DNA of 64,000 nt from a bacterium (lineage in GTDB: Bacteria; Orphanbacterota; Orphanbacteria; Orphanbacterales; Orphanbacteraceae). The notes under the pieces are model-generated. The model ran no database searches and was not told the origin of the DNA. It saw only the letters and a list, made by a program, of their open reading frames with translations. This document shows, in pieces, positions 9,701 through 17,945 of this stretch. The first letter of the stretch is position 1, and each line of letters begins with the position of its first letter. The stretch covers positions 78,139 through 142,138 of the forward strand of contig JALGYY010000047.1 of assembly GCA_025782575.1 (NCBI GenBank), read 5' to 3'. A program made the translations under genes and the position numbers.

Positions 9701-11580
9701 AGAGTTCTGCCGACGACCAGTCGAGAGACCGAATCACGCTCAGCCAGCGAAGACGCGATCAGTAATTCGAGTGAATCCGCTGCAGTGAGCGCAATTCGGA
9801 GGCGGTCACTCGACCCGGCCATCGCCAGAGTGGAATCGATCGCCGAACGAACGAGTTCAGACCGTGCAAGCTGAGCATCCGCCCGGCGTGCGAGGGCGTC
9901 CAGGCCTGTTGTCATTCTGGGAACCCAGATCTCATCATGTGAGCGGTTGACCAGATCAGGTACTCGATTCGAAAATATGACAATCCAGAGGTCGAGTGCG
10001 CGTGAGAGTGAATCCTCCCACGCGAGAAGCTCTCCGGGCGGCGGAACCCCCTCCGGGTAGGTGGCGGCCCGTTCCCGGTTCGGTCCCTGCACGTAGATCG
10101 ATGAAAGCGCACCCGCCACCAGCTCATTCCGGCCAGTGCGCTCTCCCATGGATTCGGATCTCTCGGCCACACGCGCTAACACCTGAGTGCGGATATCATC
10201 CAGCCTGCCCAGTGTTTCCGACACCCGGGAGAGGAGCGAATCAAGGCGAGCATTCTGAATCTCAATCAGCTCATGCACGCCGGCGGATTGTAGAATTCCG
10301 GACTCCAGATAAGCTTTCAGACGGGCCAGTCTGGACTCTTCCAGTTCAATCCGAAATCGGGTCTTCCGTAACTCCTCAGAAAGTCGGTCCCCATCCCTCT
10401 CTCGCCGGCGGGTTTCTTCCATCAGGGAAGAAGCTTCATCCGGGAATGTTATGTACGAAGGAATAGAACGGGACCCGAGCTGGAGACGAACCGATGGGAT
10501 GTTCGAGTTCTCGGGGGACTGAGTGAGATCGAGTGAGATAAGGGCGAGCGATTGAATCGATTCGACCTCCGGTGAAAGATCGATCAGAAGTGCGTCAACC
10601 GAGCCGAGTTCGGATTCCCACGCGTGCCAGAGTGAGTCGGCGAGAGATGGATCGGAGAGGCGGGCAAGCTCGCTTTCCTCATAGAACCACACCGTCTCGG
10701 CTGAGCGAAGGACGTCGTAAGCTTCATCGGGGCGGCCCGCTGAAAGGGCGATCGAGGCCCGGGCGAGAGCGGCGCTCCTGTAGTCGGAAGGGGATGGGGT
10801 ATTCTGGAGTGCCCGATCCAGGTATCGGGCCGCGTCAATGGAATCGCTCTCCTCCTGCGCCAGGATGGCGAGCATGTGAGCTGCTCGAGAAGCGAAACGG
10901 GAACCGGCCGGCACGGATGCCAGCAGGTCGCGCGCCTCTTTCCTGGTCGTCTCCTGTTGGCTAGCCAGATGGAGCTTCGCCGCGTCTCGGAGCTCAGCTT
11001 CTCCCGGAGAGTCTGAGGCGTAGCCGGCCAGTCCCTCCAGAGCGCGAACGGCCGATGGTCCCCGATCTCCCGCCGCCAGCCAATCGCGAAAAAGTCCGAG
11101 CGCCGAAATGTCGCTCGGTTCAAAGCTGTCTCCCTCGTCCATCCCGGAAGCGAGGCTCGTCGGATCGAGCAGGATGGCAAACTGCTGCAATTGATCGGAG
11201 TAGAGATCATCTCTCCCCAGTCCTGCAGAAGCGCGAACAGCCGCACGGAATCCAGCATGATCGCCGAGGCGCATGGCGAGAATGGCGCGCAGAAACAGTG
11301 CCCGTGAGCGCATGGGGGATGATGGGGCCAAATCGTTTCCGTCAATCGTGATTTCCTCGAGGTGGGAGAGCGCCTCGTTCAGATTGCCCGCCCGCCACTC
11401 CAGAATCGCCTGGCGGAGAGCGAGGTCCTCCCACTCCATCGGCTCGATCGAACCGGGAAGCCCGGGGGCTGAGGCGCCTGCCGGAGAAAACAGGGCCGGC
11501 AGGAGCGATGCAATGAGCAGTGCGAACCCAGCAGTCCGTACGGACGACGGACTGCAATCTGTTTGGTGGCACGAACTCAT
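6751..11580 (-). CDS. Giant secreted TPR-repeat protein (1609 aa)
   Basis: One uninterrupted ORF of 1609 residues with a Sec signal peptide (TAGFALLIASLLPALFSPAGASA). Nearly the whole mature protein is helical TPR/Sel1-like solenoid, for example RQEALLRLGDDSFHKKQFASSIPWFEEAA and AVARLLGQTYFELAEFDRAALAYERA. A coiled-coil section (about residues 390-480, with REREGD and LARLKAYLESGI type heptads) interrupts the repeats. The length is enough to span much of the periplasm. Large TPR proteins (GltD, GltI/AgmK) play the scaffold role in the Agl-Glt machine. Both ends are coupled: ATGA with the upstream gene and TAATG with the TPR lipoprotein. Exact repeat boundaries need a profile search. Codon use and GC look like those of neighbouring genes. 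Confidence 0.88.
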   Translation of the reverse strand: MSSCHQTDCSPSSVRTAGFALLIASLLPALFSPAGASAPGLPGSIEPMEWEDLALRQAILEWRAGNLNEALSHLEEITIDGNDLAPSSPMRSRALFLRAILAMRLGDHAGFRAAVRASAGLGRDDLYSDQLQQFAILLDPTSLASGMDEGDSFEPSDISALGLFRDWLAAGDRGPSAVRALEGLAGYASDSPGEAELRDAAKLHLASQQETTRKEARDLLASVPAGSRFASRAAHMLAILAQEESDSIDAARYLDRALQNTPSPSDYRSAALARASIALSAGRPDEAYDVLRSAETVWFYEESELARLSDPSLADSLWHAWESELGSVDALLIDLSPEVESIQSLALISLDLTQSPENSNIPSVRLQLGSRSIPSYITFPDEASSLMEETRRRERDGDRLSEELRKTRFRIELEESRLARLKAYLESGILQSAGVHELIEIQNARLDSLLSRVSETLGRLDDIRTQVLARVAERSESMGERTGRNELVAGALSSIYVQGPNRERAATYPEGVPPPGELLAWEDSLSRALDLWIVIFSNRVPDLVNRSHDEIWVPRMTTGLDALARRADAQLARSELVRSAIDSTLAMAGSSDRLRIALTAADSLELLIASSLAERDSVSRLVVGRTLESSSRHHFERGEGLLYTLAIASDELAWIASHHPGEGTAVSSPGNMRAEAIERFSSFLAGYPDPVTRGDVRFRLASLELAKAKEDFSVRMAAFLDGPGAGTGATPFVDYGPAYDLYKSIRDQDQQFHRMDAVLFNIGMIQLDEGDHAGIAVLTRLVRHYPETEHRQEALLRLGDDSFHKKQFASSIPWFEEAARGENAEFTAIALYKTGWAHFNLESYKDGARSFRRLLDHYEEGVGSGTADLREEAREYLIHSLARAGGAGPFEELFSGEGKRGYERSILAGLSTLFRRFSLIDESVDIERLWLEKYPTDPSALLAARRLIETLDTANRKDDAMSARLDLAPRFLNGAAWSEAIKDDSLRAEGDSFAFDSYSRAALSHHVAARASGDTTDWEDALEIYEIMIATWSDESRSALLHYYAGEAAGFLGEYDSAVNHFENGVFADSLEIREDAAWQVISMLDTWYESSRGEMDTGPDSIAASLITASDRLLPVITGEKKRADVIWRAATLAYYHDRTPVALEGLERFLVLCDQDERAPVAARLLGQTYFELAEFDRAALAYERAGQIAVEHGIDSLAVAMEALVPLCLFRQAEATAISDSDRPEIAARLFEKLAADHDSYEHAATALYRAGLGFREGESPDAAVRCWTNLIDQYTDSEWVKDSRLQIASTWEEAGRPAAAARAYESFADFHGDDPDAGDALWKASKLLALAGDPAGADHIQTIYLDRFPGDVETALAVLGSRAGRELDAVGPDNPISSLMSTGAGSSHLARYQILAADHPDLSDPVLLARAGFLAGEEASNRFRQLRITHPLSESIAAKKELLDVVFAKYRTCIAMEAYPWNRAAAYRIGSTLVHFADAVRHGEPPPDLTGDDAAAYREVLSEQAWEFDDAAEQAWEKLLRQSGESNEDEGGWIGRTRRSLWPRVARRFVHMPEMDFPLVAAEARAVPVIAASDEQNEQDEHAPISGDELTLDSGSLEQPHEEKQ

Positions 11581-12425
11581 CGCACCCAGATTTTCGATGC
11601 GACACCGCTCGTTGTAATCTCGCTCGACATTCCGGTGAGGCTAAGCTCCAGAAATGTAATGCGGTCCCGCGCCGGTTCGATCGGAACGGATAGAGGGGAG
11701 TGCATCGTCCAGGCGCCCCCCTCCATTCCTACTCGAAAATCATGTTCACGCGGTTCAATGAACTCGTGGTAGATCTTCGCCACCCCTCCCATGCGGAGTG
11801 ACCCCCACGTCTCCTGATCGATCGGCACGCGCACCGTCTTTTCATCACTCCACATGAGAACGATAGACTCCGGCGCTTCTCCGTCAGGGACGCCCCGGAG
11901 GAGAACCATGAGTGCCGTCTCCTGACGTCCCGTGAAATCCTCATCGAGCCAGGCGAGCCGGCTTTCCTGGAGACGCAGGATCTCGTCAATCCTGTCGAGT
12001 TCGGATTCGAGCCATGCGATCTCCACCACGCTTTCCAGAAGCCCCCGATCAGCAATCTCACGATTCCCGGTTCTTGCGGCGTCCAACGACGCGAGCAGTT
12101 CCTCCATCAACCTTTGCAGCTCGAGATGGCGTGCATCGAGGGCGATTGCCCGGCCGTCCATCTCCAGCCCGTAAATCTGGCGGAGAAGATCGAGCTGGCC
12201 GCGGAGGAAGTCCTTGTTGTCTCGCAGAAATCGAAGGGACGGGCGTTTTTCCTGGTTGATCTTGACCCGCTCGACTTTCATGGTCTCTCGCGGGCTGTCT
12301 TCGGCCTGCAAGGATGAGTGCGCCCAGGTGAAAGCGAGTACGCCCACCATGAAAGTGTGCAGCTGTCGCCAATTCCTCTGCCCGACCTTGCGGCTCACTT
12401 CATCCCCTCCACTTCCGAACGACAT
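11577..12425 (-). CDS. Secreted coiled-coil protein, function unknown
   Basis: The ORF track opens at 12530, but its first 35 residues lie inside the upstream gene in another frame and look non-native. An ATG at 12425 gives a signal-peptide-like N terminus (LHTFMVGVLAFTWAHSSLQAE) and a 282-residue protein. The mature N-terminal half is helical and charged (RLMEELLASLDAARTGNREIADRG, WLESELDRIDEILRLQESRLAWLDE), probably coiled coil. The C-terminal half appears beta-rich (TVRVPIDQETWGSLRMGGVAKIYHEF). It overlaps the giant TPR gene by ATGA and the upstream gene by 26 bp. No family was recognised. Context suggests a periplasmic component of the same envelope complex. Confidence 0.75.
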   Translation of the reverse strand: MSFGSGGDEVSRKVGQRNWRQLHTFMVGVLAFTWAHSSLQAEDSPRETMKVERVKINQEKRPSLRFLRDNKDFLRGQLDLLRQIYGLEMDGRAIALDARHLELQRLMEELLASLDAARTGNREIADRGLLESVVEIAWLESELDRIDEILRLQESRLAWLDEDFTGRQETALMVLLRGVPDGEAPESIVLMWSDEKTVRVPIDQETWGSLRMGGVAKIYHEFIEPREHDFRVGMEGGAWTMHSPLSVPIEPARDRITFLELSLTGMSSEITTSGVASKIWVR

Positions 12426-12987
12426 CTCCTGACTCCGCGTCAACGACGACGAAGAGGGAGGCCGCGTTCGTTGCTGTGTAGACGAACGCCCATGTCGCTC
12501 TGTTCGGGTTCTTGTCGTGCAGAACGCCACGGACGAGAAGCATCGTGCTCAACTCCCCCTGTTCCTTCATTCTGAATTCGGTTCCCCCATCTTCTTCCGC
12601 GGCCAGAAAGGCCTCGCCGCTGTCGATCCAACGGTCGGGGAGCGGGGGCGCATCAAATACGAAACCGAGGTCGGAAGCCTTCCGGATCTTTCCTCCCTCG
12701 ACCGCATACACTTGATATTTCTCGAGGGACGAAGAGGCGAAGAGATAGCCCCACTGGGAGGCGGATCCGCCCGTGCTGGGCGAGTCATCGTTTTCGATGT
12801 AAATCAGCCGGGCATCCTCGGCCCAGGTGAGGGCCGCGTCCGCGGCGAGGTCGAGACCGTCGCGCGCACTGAAGGGGGGGGAGCCCGCGCTGACCTGGAT
12901 GGCCGACGTTGCGAGTAGCCCCACTCCCGCGAGAACGAGCAGCCCATAACGACGGGACGGCTTCTTAGAGAGCGTATGGACAGACAA
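12400..12987 (-). CDS. Secreted protein of unknown function in the envelope operon
   Basis: Protein of 195 residues starting at a TTG that sits 8 bases after AGGAGG, which decides the start. It has a signal peptide (YGLLVLAGVGLLATSAIQVSAG). The mature sequence alternates strands and helices (GLDLAADAALTWAEDARLIYIEND, then WAFVYTATNAASLFVVVDAESGDVV) in a pattern that recalls PepSY-like small folds, but I cannot confirm that family. The N-terminal repeat of the pattern (LIYIENDD ... QWGYLFASSSLEKYQVYAVEGGKI) and the C-terminal one look like two copies of one unit. It lies between the SH3-barrel gene (15-bp gap) and the coiled-coil gene (overlap). Confidence 0.72.
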   Translation of the reverse strand: MSVHTLSKKPSRRYGLLVLAGVGLLATSAIQVSAGSPPFSARDGLDLAADAALTWAEDARLIYIENDDSPSTGGSASQWGYLFASSSLEKYQVYAVEGGKIRKASDLGFVFDAPPLPDRWIDSGEAFLAAEEDGGTEFRMKEQGELSTMLLVRGVLHDKNPNRATWAFVYTATNAASLFVVVDAESGDVVRKWRG

Positions 12988-13002
12988 ATTCAGGTCCTCC
13001 TG

Positions 13003-13812
13003 CTAGTAAAGAAATGACATGCCCATGGTGAACACATAGTTTTCGTTTTCCCTCCGAGCGGAACCGGAACCGGATCGGAATCTGTAGTTCCTTAGATCCC
13101 AGCGGAGAGCCACTTTTTTGCTTACATAGAAGAGCGCGCCCGCTCCGTAGTTCGTGCTCGGTTCGGTTTTGCCGCGGAAGATGCTCGATCCGATTCCTGC
13201 GCCGAGGAAGGGGACCACCCGGCGGCCGGGAAGAATGAGAACGTTCGCGTTCATCTCGTAGGTGAGCATGTGAAACTCCTCTTCCTCGAGGGTGAGGTTG
13301 AAGAGAGACTCCACGATTTCCTGGGGCCGGTTGACATGGGTCCAGCCGACTCCTCCCTCGAGTTGGACGAAGTCGAAAAGGTAATAGCCGAGACGCCCGC
13401 CCGCTGTAAGGGAGTTTGACTTTTCGTCGAACGCGTAGCCTCCGACAAAACCGGATAGAACGAAGCTGCCGATTCGCGAGTAGAGCCGTGGATTGGGGCG
13501 GAATTCCAAGCCGGACAGGTCGTCGAATTCGTGGCAGAGTGACGAATGGACCCAAGCTGTTTCCGTTTCGGACAGCCGGATATTGTTCCAGTCGCCACTC
13601 TTCGCGATCACCCGGAACGTCGCCCCCTTTGGAAGAACCGCGGCGATGGCGAAGTGATTGCCTGGTCCGCTTCGAACGACGTTGTGATCTCCATAGGCGA
13701 GCATGACCTTACGGATCGGGCCGCCGGAATCACCCGCTGCCGCCGGCACCGCGGCGAAAATCGATGCGAAAAGCAGTGGGAGGAGAACCAGACAATACAA
13801 ACGTCGCTTCAT
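13003..13812 (-). CDS. SH3-domain plus outer-membrane beta-barrel protein
   Basis: Protein of 269 residues with a signal peptide (CLVLLPLLFASIFAAVPAAAG). Residues about 35-95 form a bacterial SH3-like domain (NVVRSGPGNHFAIAAVLPKGATFRVIAKSGDWNNIRL ... AWVHSSLC). The rest is a beta-barrel of the outer membrane beta-barrel domain type, with alternating strands and a terminal aromatic (NENYVFTMGMSFLY). Barrel proteins with this SH3-barrel layout occur in ExbB-ExbD-TPR envelope clusters and would anchor the complex in the outer membrane, with the SH3 part in the periplasm. It overlaps the upstream gene by ATGA. Barrel topology is inferred from strand pattern only. Confidence 0.82.
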   Translation of the reverse strand: MKRRLYCLVLLPLLFASIFAAVPAAAGDSGGPIRKVMLAYGDHNVVRSGPGNHFAIAAVLPKGATFRVIAKSGDWNNIRLSETETAWVHSSLCHEFDDLSGLEFRPNPRLYSRIGSFVLSGFVGGYAFDEKSNSLTAGGRLGYYLFDFVQLEGGVGWTHVNRPQEIVESLFNLTLEEEEFHMLTYEMNANVLILPGRRVVPFLGAGIGSSIFRGKTEPSTNYGAGALFYVSKKVALRWDLRNYRFRSGSGSARRENENYVFTMGMSFLY

Positions 13813-14513
13813 GATCGGTGTTCCCTCTCTTCATGGCTCGTGACGGCGTGCCAGGTCAGGCCGGCCCGAAAGGTCCAGCTGGCGATGGTTTCTCTCCCGG
13901 AAACGATGCTGTTTCCGGCGCGATGGTTTGTCTGGAGCCCGAAAAAATAACGCTCAGCGGAAAAATCGAAGCCGACCGATCGAAACAGGGGACCGTGAGC
14001 GGCGAGGCCCATTCCACTCGTCCATTCGGTGATTGCTTGCAGATCGACGACGATGGGAGGCTCTCCCGCTATTTCATATGTGATGTGGTCGGGCGAATAA
14101 TCGATGCGTAAGAGGCCGACCGATCCCGTTGCCAGAACATCGACTGAAAAGAGCCGGACCACTCCGACTCGTGATGCAAGCTCGATGGCGGAAAGAGAGA
14201 CATCGGGAGAGAGAGCGGTATCGAGTGCTCCGCCTGATTGAACTGTGTTCGCCCGCCAGACCCTGGGACCGGCAGCCCACCTGCCTCGTCCGATCTCCGC
14301 GGCCAATCCATATTGGAGGATCGGGCCTGTATCCCAGCCGTATCGATGAAGCCGGGCGTCCAGATAGAGCGCCCCCGACCAGGGGGTCATGGTGATGCGA
14401 ACAGGAGCCGGTGGCCCTTCTCTCTCCGCAGCTGCAGGCCACGCGAAAAGAAGAGCGGCGGCAAGAGCCGTCAAGGCGGCGCACGATTTTTGAACGGACA
14501 GATAACTCATCAT
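13809..14513 (-). CDS. Predicted outer-membrane beta-barrel protein
   Basis: Protein of 234 residues with a signal peptide (AALTALAAALLFAWPAAAERE). The mature part is a run of amphipathic strands (PILQYGLAAEIGRGRWAAGPRVW, RVGVVRLFSVDVLATGSVGLLRIDY, WTFRAGLTWHAV), typical of a small 8-stranded barrel. No named family was recognised. The gene sits between a lipoprotein gene (24-bp gap) and the SH3-barrel gene (ATGA overlap), making it the second barrel of the envelope operon. Co-occurrence of barrels with a TPR lipoprotein is also seen in the Glt outer-membrane subcomplex. The ORF has two adjacent ATG codons at its start; which one is used cannot be told. Confidence 0.75.
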   Translation of the reverse strand: MMSYLSVQKSCAALTALAAALLFAWPAAAEREGPPAPVRITMTPWSGALYLDARLHRYGWDTGPILQYGLAAEIGRGRWAAGPRVWRANTVQSGGALDTALSPDVSLSAIELASRVGVVRLFSVDVLATGSVGLLRIDYSPDHITYEIAGEPPIVVDLQAITEWTSGMGLAAHGPLFRSVGFDFSAERYFFGLQTNHRAGNSIVSGRETIASWTFRAGLTWHAVTSHEEREHRS

Positions 14514-14537
14514 GCTGTGACTCCTCCCGTTCCGGCT

Positions 14538-15125
14538 CTATTCGATGGTCCAGGTCACTCCGGCCGCCAGGATCTTCGCTTCGGTAGAAAGAAATGGATT
14601 GATCACTGTGGAGTCGGCCCCCGATTCCAGTTCGATGTCCTCGATATCTTCCGCCATGTAAAGAAGCAGGAAAGCCGTCCCCGGACCCGGAATGGTCGCA
14701 TCGAATCGGAAGTTCACTTCCCGAATGAGATAGTCGAAGCCGGTTACAAGAACGGTTTCATTCGCTATCGAGATCGAGTTCTCCAGAATCATGTCAATCT
14801 GTCTGACCGACTCGAGGCGGGGATCGACGGCGTCGAGTGCGAAGTCGGCCGATTCAAGTGTGTCGCTCCATCGAACCTCCGCTACCGCTGAACTCGTCAG
14901 TATTTCCCTGAAAGTAATCCTCCCCTTCATGGAGACGGAAACAGGAGCACCGGAGGTGATGGGACGATCGGTCCCCGGCGCGGCTTCCAGAATCTCGAGC
15001 TTGGTCCATGTCTCTTCGACTGGAGGTGTGGTCAGACATCCACCCAGAAAAATGGCACAGAGTACGGGCACAATTCCCTGCCATCTCTTGTGCCATTCGG
15101 TTGTTTCGCCTGACCGGTTCGTCAT
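14538..15125 (-). CDS. Predicted lipoprotein of unknown function
   Basis: The track ORF starts at 15251, but the first 42 residues overlap the NHL gene antiparallel in frame and look spurious. The ATG at 15125 overlaps the NHL gene stop by ATGA and gives a 195-residue protein. Its signal ends in a lipobox (VLCAIFLGGCLTT). The mature part is beta-rich (KLEILEAAPGTDRPI, SVSMKGRITFREILTSSAVAEVRW, TVLVTGFDYLIREVNFRFDATIPG), compatible with a beta-sandwich. No family was recognised. It is the next gene after the NHL/FlgD-Ig protein and may be its surface partner. Confidence 0.74.
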   Translation of the reverse strand: MTNRSGETTEWHKRWQGIVPVLCAIFLGGCLTTPPVEETWTKLEILEAAPGTDRPITSGAPVSVSMKGRITFREILTSSAVAEVRWSDTLESADFALDAVDPRLESVRQIDMILENSISIANETVLVTGFDYLIREVNFRFDATIPGPGTAFLLLYMAEDIEDIELESGADSTVINPFLSTEAKILAAGVTWTIE

Positions 15126-16771
15126 CGAATCAGCACCATTTTTGTACGCCGTTCTTCGTCGCCTAGATCGAGACGTGCCGTATAGATTCCGGACGCCACA
15201 GGTTGCCCCGTATCGTTCCGCCCGTCCCATACAAGAGAGTGTTTCCCCCAATCGAGCGGACCGTTCTGCAGTGTTCGGACCATCCGGCCACCTATGTCGT
15301 ATATGCTCAGGTTAACGTGCAGATCCTGGCCGGCTCTCACTTCGAAGCGAATGGTCGTTACCGGATTGAACGGATTCGGGGTGGCCACCAGGAGAGAGGA
15401 GCGTGCCGGGGCACTGTCACTGCCTGAACCATAGGAGAACCGGGCTTCCATCTCGCCGCCACTACCCTGGTCGTAACTCGAATATGCGACGATTCGAAGA
15501 ACCATCTCTCCATGTGAACTCCGACCGACCAGGTCGTCGACCGGAATCCGGAATTGCTGAGATCCTGCATCCAGCACTCCCAATTCGTATTCGATGAGAG
15601 AGGCGTTCGTCCTTTCGTCGATGATCACCGCCCGTACGTCGGCACGATCGGTGAGCACATAATCGGCTGACACCGTCTTCCCCGATCGAACGGAAAGACC
15701 TTTTACCTCTACACCGAAGTGAGCGAGACGAAGTCCGCTCGCGGCCGTCCACTCCTCCACCAGCACCCCGCTTCCCTGGCCGGCGCGAACCGTCCGCCCA
15801 CTCCGGTGGTCGGTTACTCGCAGGAAAGGTATATGAAAGCTTCTCGGTCGATTGATCCCGTCTGTCCACTCCGCCACTTTCGAAAAGTCGGCCCCATACT
15901 TGACGACCCGGCCGTGCTGCGGTGATGTGGCGTATAGATTTCCCCAGTGGTCCGAGTCGAGTGAAGTGATAACTCCCGAGTCCCCCTTCCATGACGCATG
16001 CCATGTAAGCCTTTCCCCGTCGTCAACGAGGCGTACGAAGCGCCCGTTATGAGCATCAGCGACAAAAACGTCGGAAGTATTCACACCGTCGAACCGCCCG
16101 ACCGCGATGGCGCTCGGCCCGGCGAAACGACCCGGCCCGCTCCCGAGAGCACCGATCTCGCCGGCAAATACCGCCCCTGATTCCAGAAGGGAAAATCTGA
16201 CGACACGATTCTTCCCCATGTCGGCGACATAGATCACATCATCGCTCGGGTCATCAGGGGTCCCTCTGTCCGAGTGAGTTACGTCATACGGACGGGCGAG
16301 ACCGCTGATCTCGTAGAGAGGATGTAACCGGGCCCGGTCGAACTCGCTGGAAGTGCGGAAGACGAGGATGCGGCGATTGCCTGAGTCTGCCACGTACAGA
16401 TTTCCCTCGGCATCAACAGCCATGCCGCGGGGAGAGTCGAGCTTACCGAAGATTGTTCCTTCGCCGTTCCAGGCGTCGAAGCCCTTCCCGATCTCGCCGA
16501 ACAGAATTCGATTCCATTCCGGGTCGGAGACGAATAGGAAGCAACGTGATTCCACATACGGGAAACCGTCATAGATATCCGTTTGCCCGACTACGACACC
16601 GTCGTACGGCGTGCCGAACAGGTCCCGGTCGAGTGTCTCCCTCGCCAGGCTTCGAGTAATCACTTCCACGTTTCCCTCGCCGAACAGGGGCGCCGGCACA
16701 AAAGAGCCCGCGCTCACACCGGTTGCGAGAATCGCCCCCGACAGCACCAAGGTTCCGATCATTCGTTTCAT
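15122..16771 (-). CDS. Secreted NHL-repeat protein with FlgD-Ig-like C-terminal sorting domain
   Basis: Protein of 549 residues with a signal peptide (GTLVLSGAILATGVSAGS). About residues 55-330 form an NHL-type beta-propeller, with repeats such as DSPRGMAVDAEGNLYVADSG and GPSAIAVGRFDGVNTSDVFVADA. A beta-sandwich-like region follows (about 340-455). The C-terminal 85 residues are a FlgD-Ig-like/T9SS type A-like sorting domain (NPFNPVTTIRFEV, IYDIGGRMVRTL, WDGRNDTGQPVASGIYTARL). Three other secreted proteins in the window have the same C-terminal domain. It is probably cell-surface or secreted and binds another protein or a polymer. The gene is 31 bp after the DUF3570 gene and coupled by ATGA to the following lipoprotein gene. 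Confidence 0.87.
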   Translation of the reverse strand: MKRMIGTLVLSGAILATGVSAGSFVPAPLFGEGNVEVITRSLARETLDRDLFGTPYDGVVVGQTDIYDGFPYVESRCFLFVSDPEWNRILFGEIGKGFDAWNGEGTIFGKLDSPRGMAVDAEGNLYVADSGNRRILVFRTSSEFDRARLHPLYEISGLARPYDVTHSDRGTPDDPSDDVIYVADMGKNRVVRFSLLESGAVFAGEIGALGSGPGRFAGPSAIAVGRFDGVNTSDVFVADAHNGRFVRLVDDGERLTWHASWKGDSGVITSLDSDHWGNLYATSPQHGRVVKYGADFSKVAEWTDGINRPRSFHIPFLRVTDHRSGRTVRAGQGSGVLVEEWTAASGLRLAHFGVEVKGLSVRSGKTVSADYVLTDRADVRAVIIDERTNASLIEYELGVLDAGSQQFRIPVDDLVGRSSHGEMVLRIVAYSSYDQGSGGEMEARFSYGSGSDSAPARSSLLVATPNPFNPVTTIRFEVRAGQDLHVNLSIYDIGGRMVRTLQNGPLDWGKHSLVWDGRNDTGQPVASGIYTARLDLGDEERRTKMVLIR

Positions 16772-16802
16772 CTCCTCAATCCCACCTTCCCATCAACATC
16801 CC

Positions 16803-17945
16803 CTAGAAGTTCACGGCGAACCCGGACTCGAAAATGTTCGCCGAAAAGTTGTTGCTGTTGAAATAGCGCTCGTAACGAACGATGAGTCTCGGCTGCCGAA
16901 TGGTACGAAAACCGTAAATGGACGAACCGAGTGCCCAGTCGACATGAGTGCCGAACAGGTGGGCTGTAAACGAGGTCATCCGATAGTCGCCCGAACGGTA
17001 GCCGCCGATCCCCTCGGAGGCCTCATACTCATCACGATAGAACCAGGCCTCATCCTGCTCGTAATACCGGTACCGATAGCGGACGATGACGTTCTTGTTC
17101 AGGTATTGGTTCAGCCGCGCACCAAGCGTGTGGGATTCGATCCCCCAGTCATCGGTGTAGTACTTGTAGCTGAGGTGAACACTCGATTCGTTAGTGAAGT
17201 ACCGATTGAGTTTCAGAAAGAAATCTCGTCGCGATCGAACGTCCGGGTGAACCTCAGGCTCGGTACCGCCACCGGCGTTCACATTGCGGTAGGGGCTGTG
17301 CTGTAGACCCCGCACTTCGTTCACCTCTGCGCCGATTCTAATGAGGGTCCCGGGTGTGACCACCTGGGTCGCCACGAGATTCAGGTAGGTGTTCGTTCGC
17401 GAATCGTCTCCACCGGGCGTGTCGTCGTCAGCAAGCGGATCGATGCGATCCCAGCCGTAAGATGATCCTGCCGAGAGATTGAGCGATTCCGATAGAAAGT
17501 CTCGATTCAGGTTCCCGGATACCTGCTGGGCAAGGTAATCCTCTTCGATCGAAACGTAATAACCGGCATCGGTGAAACCGTAGTCAATGCTCGCAGTAAC
17601 CACGTCACGTGCTTTTTCGTACGGCTCGAAGGCGCTGAGGTCGCCGGCTACGGGACGGCTTGCGCTCGTGATCGCGTCGGCCGCCTCGTCGGATCCGGGA
17701 GCGGCGTCGACAGGGGGTATTACCACTGTCTCATTGTTCCAGACAAAATAGAGGTCGGCGTTGTTCTTCAGGTTGATCCCATAGTCGTAGTAATGGGAGT
17801 AGACGCGAATATCATCGGAATCGGCGAAATAGTGAAACGTGTATGTCGCCCCCTGCTGGTCGACGGCAGATTCCCCCGCAAGCGTACGTGCAGCGAAAGC
17901 TGTCAATGCGATTGTCACGATTCCGATCTCCTTGCAGACCTTCAT
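16803..17945 (-). CDS. DUF3570 outer-membrane beta-barrel protein
   Basis: The start at 17945 (ATG overlapping the DUF4266 stop by ATGA) gives 380 residues with a signal peptide (IGIVTIALTAFAARTLAG). The mature protein is a long barrel: DIRVYSHYYDYGINLKNNADLYF, VRYRYRYYEQDEAWFY, YRMTSFTAHLFGTHVDWALGSS and a terminal strand ending in phenylalanine (FAVNF). This matches DUF3570, whose genes are regularly next to a DUF4266 gene and a thioredoxin, exactly as here. The N-terminal 22 residues of the track ORF are Arg-rich antisense text and not part of the protein. The role is unknown. It is likely the outer-membrane partner of the small Cys-tailed lipoprotein. Confidence 0.88.
   Translation of the reverse strand: MKVCKEIGIVTIALTAFAARTLAGESAVDQQGATYTFHYFADSDDIRVYSHYYDYGINLKNNADLYFVWNNETVVIPPVDAAPGSDEAADAITSASRPVAGDLSAFEPYEKARDVVTASIDYGFTDAGYYVSIEEDYLAQQVSGNLNRDFLSESLNLSAGSSYGWDRIDPLADDDTPGGDDSRTNTYLNLVATQVVTPGTLIRIGAEVNEVRGLQHSPYRNVNAGGGTEPEVHPDVRSRRDFFLKLNRYFTNESSVHLSYKYYTDDWGIESHTLGARLNQYLNKNVIVRYRYRYYEQDEAWFYRDEYEASEGIGGYRSGDYRMTSFTAHLFGTHVDWALGSSIYGFRTIRQPRLIVRYERYFNSNNFSANIFESGFAVNF

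Noticed and set aside
2695-14513. Calling the Agl-Glt-like set a gliding motor
   Set aside because: No MglA, AglZ or polarity genes are present; similar sets act in envelope or spore-coat functions, so motility is not supported.
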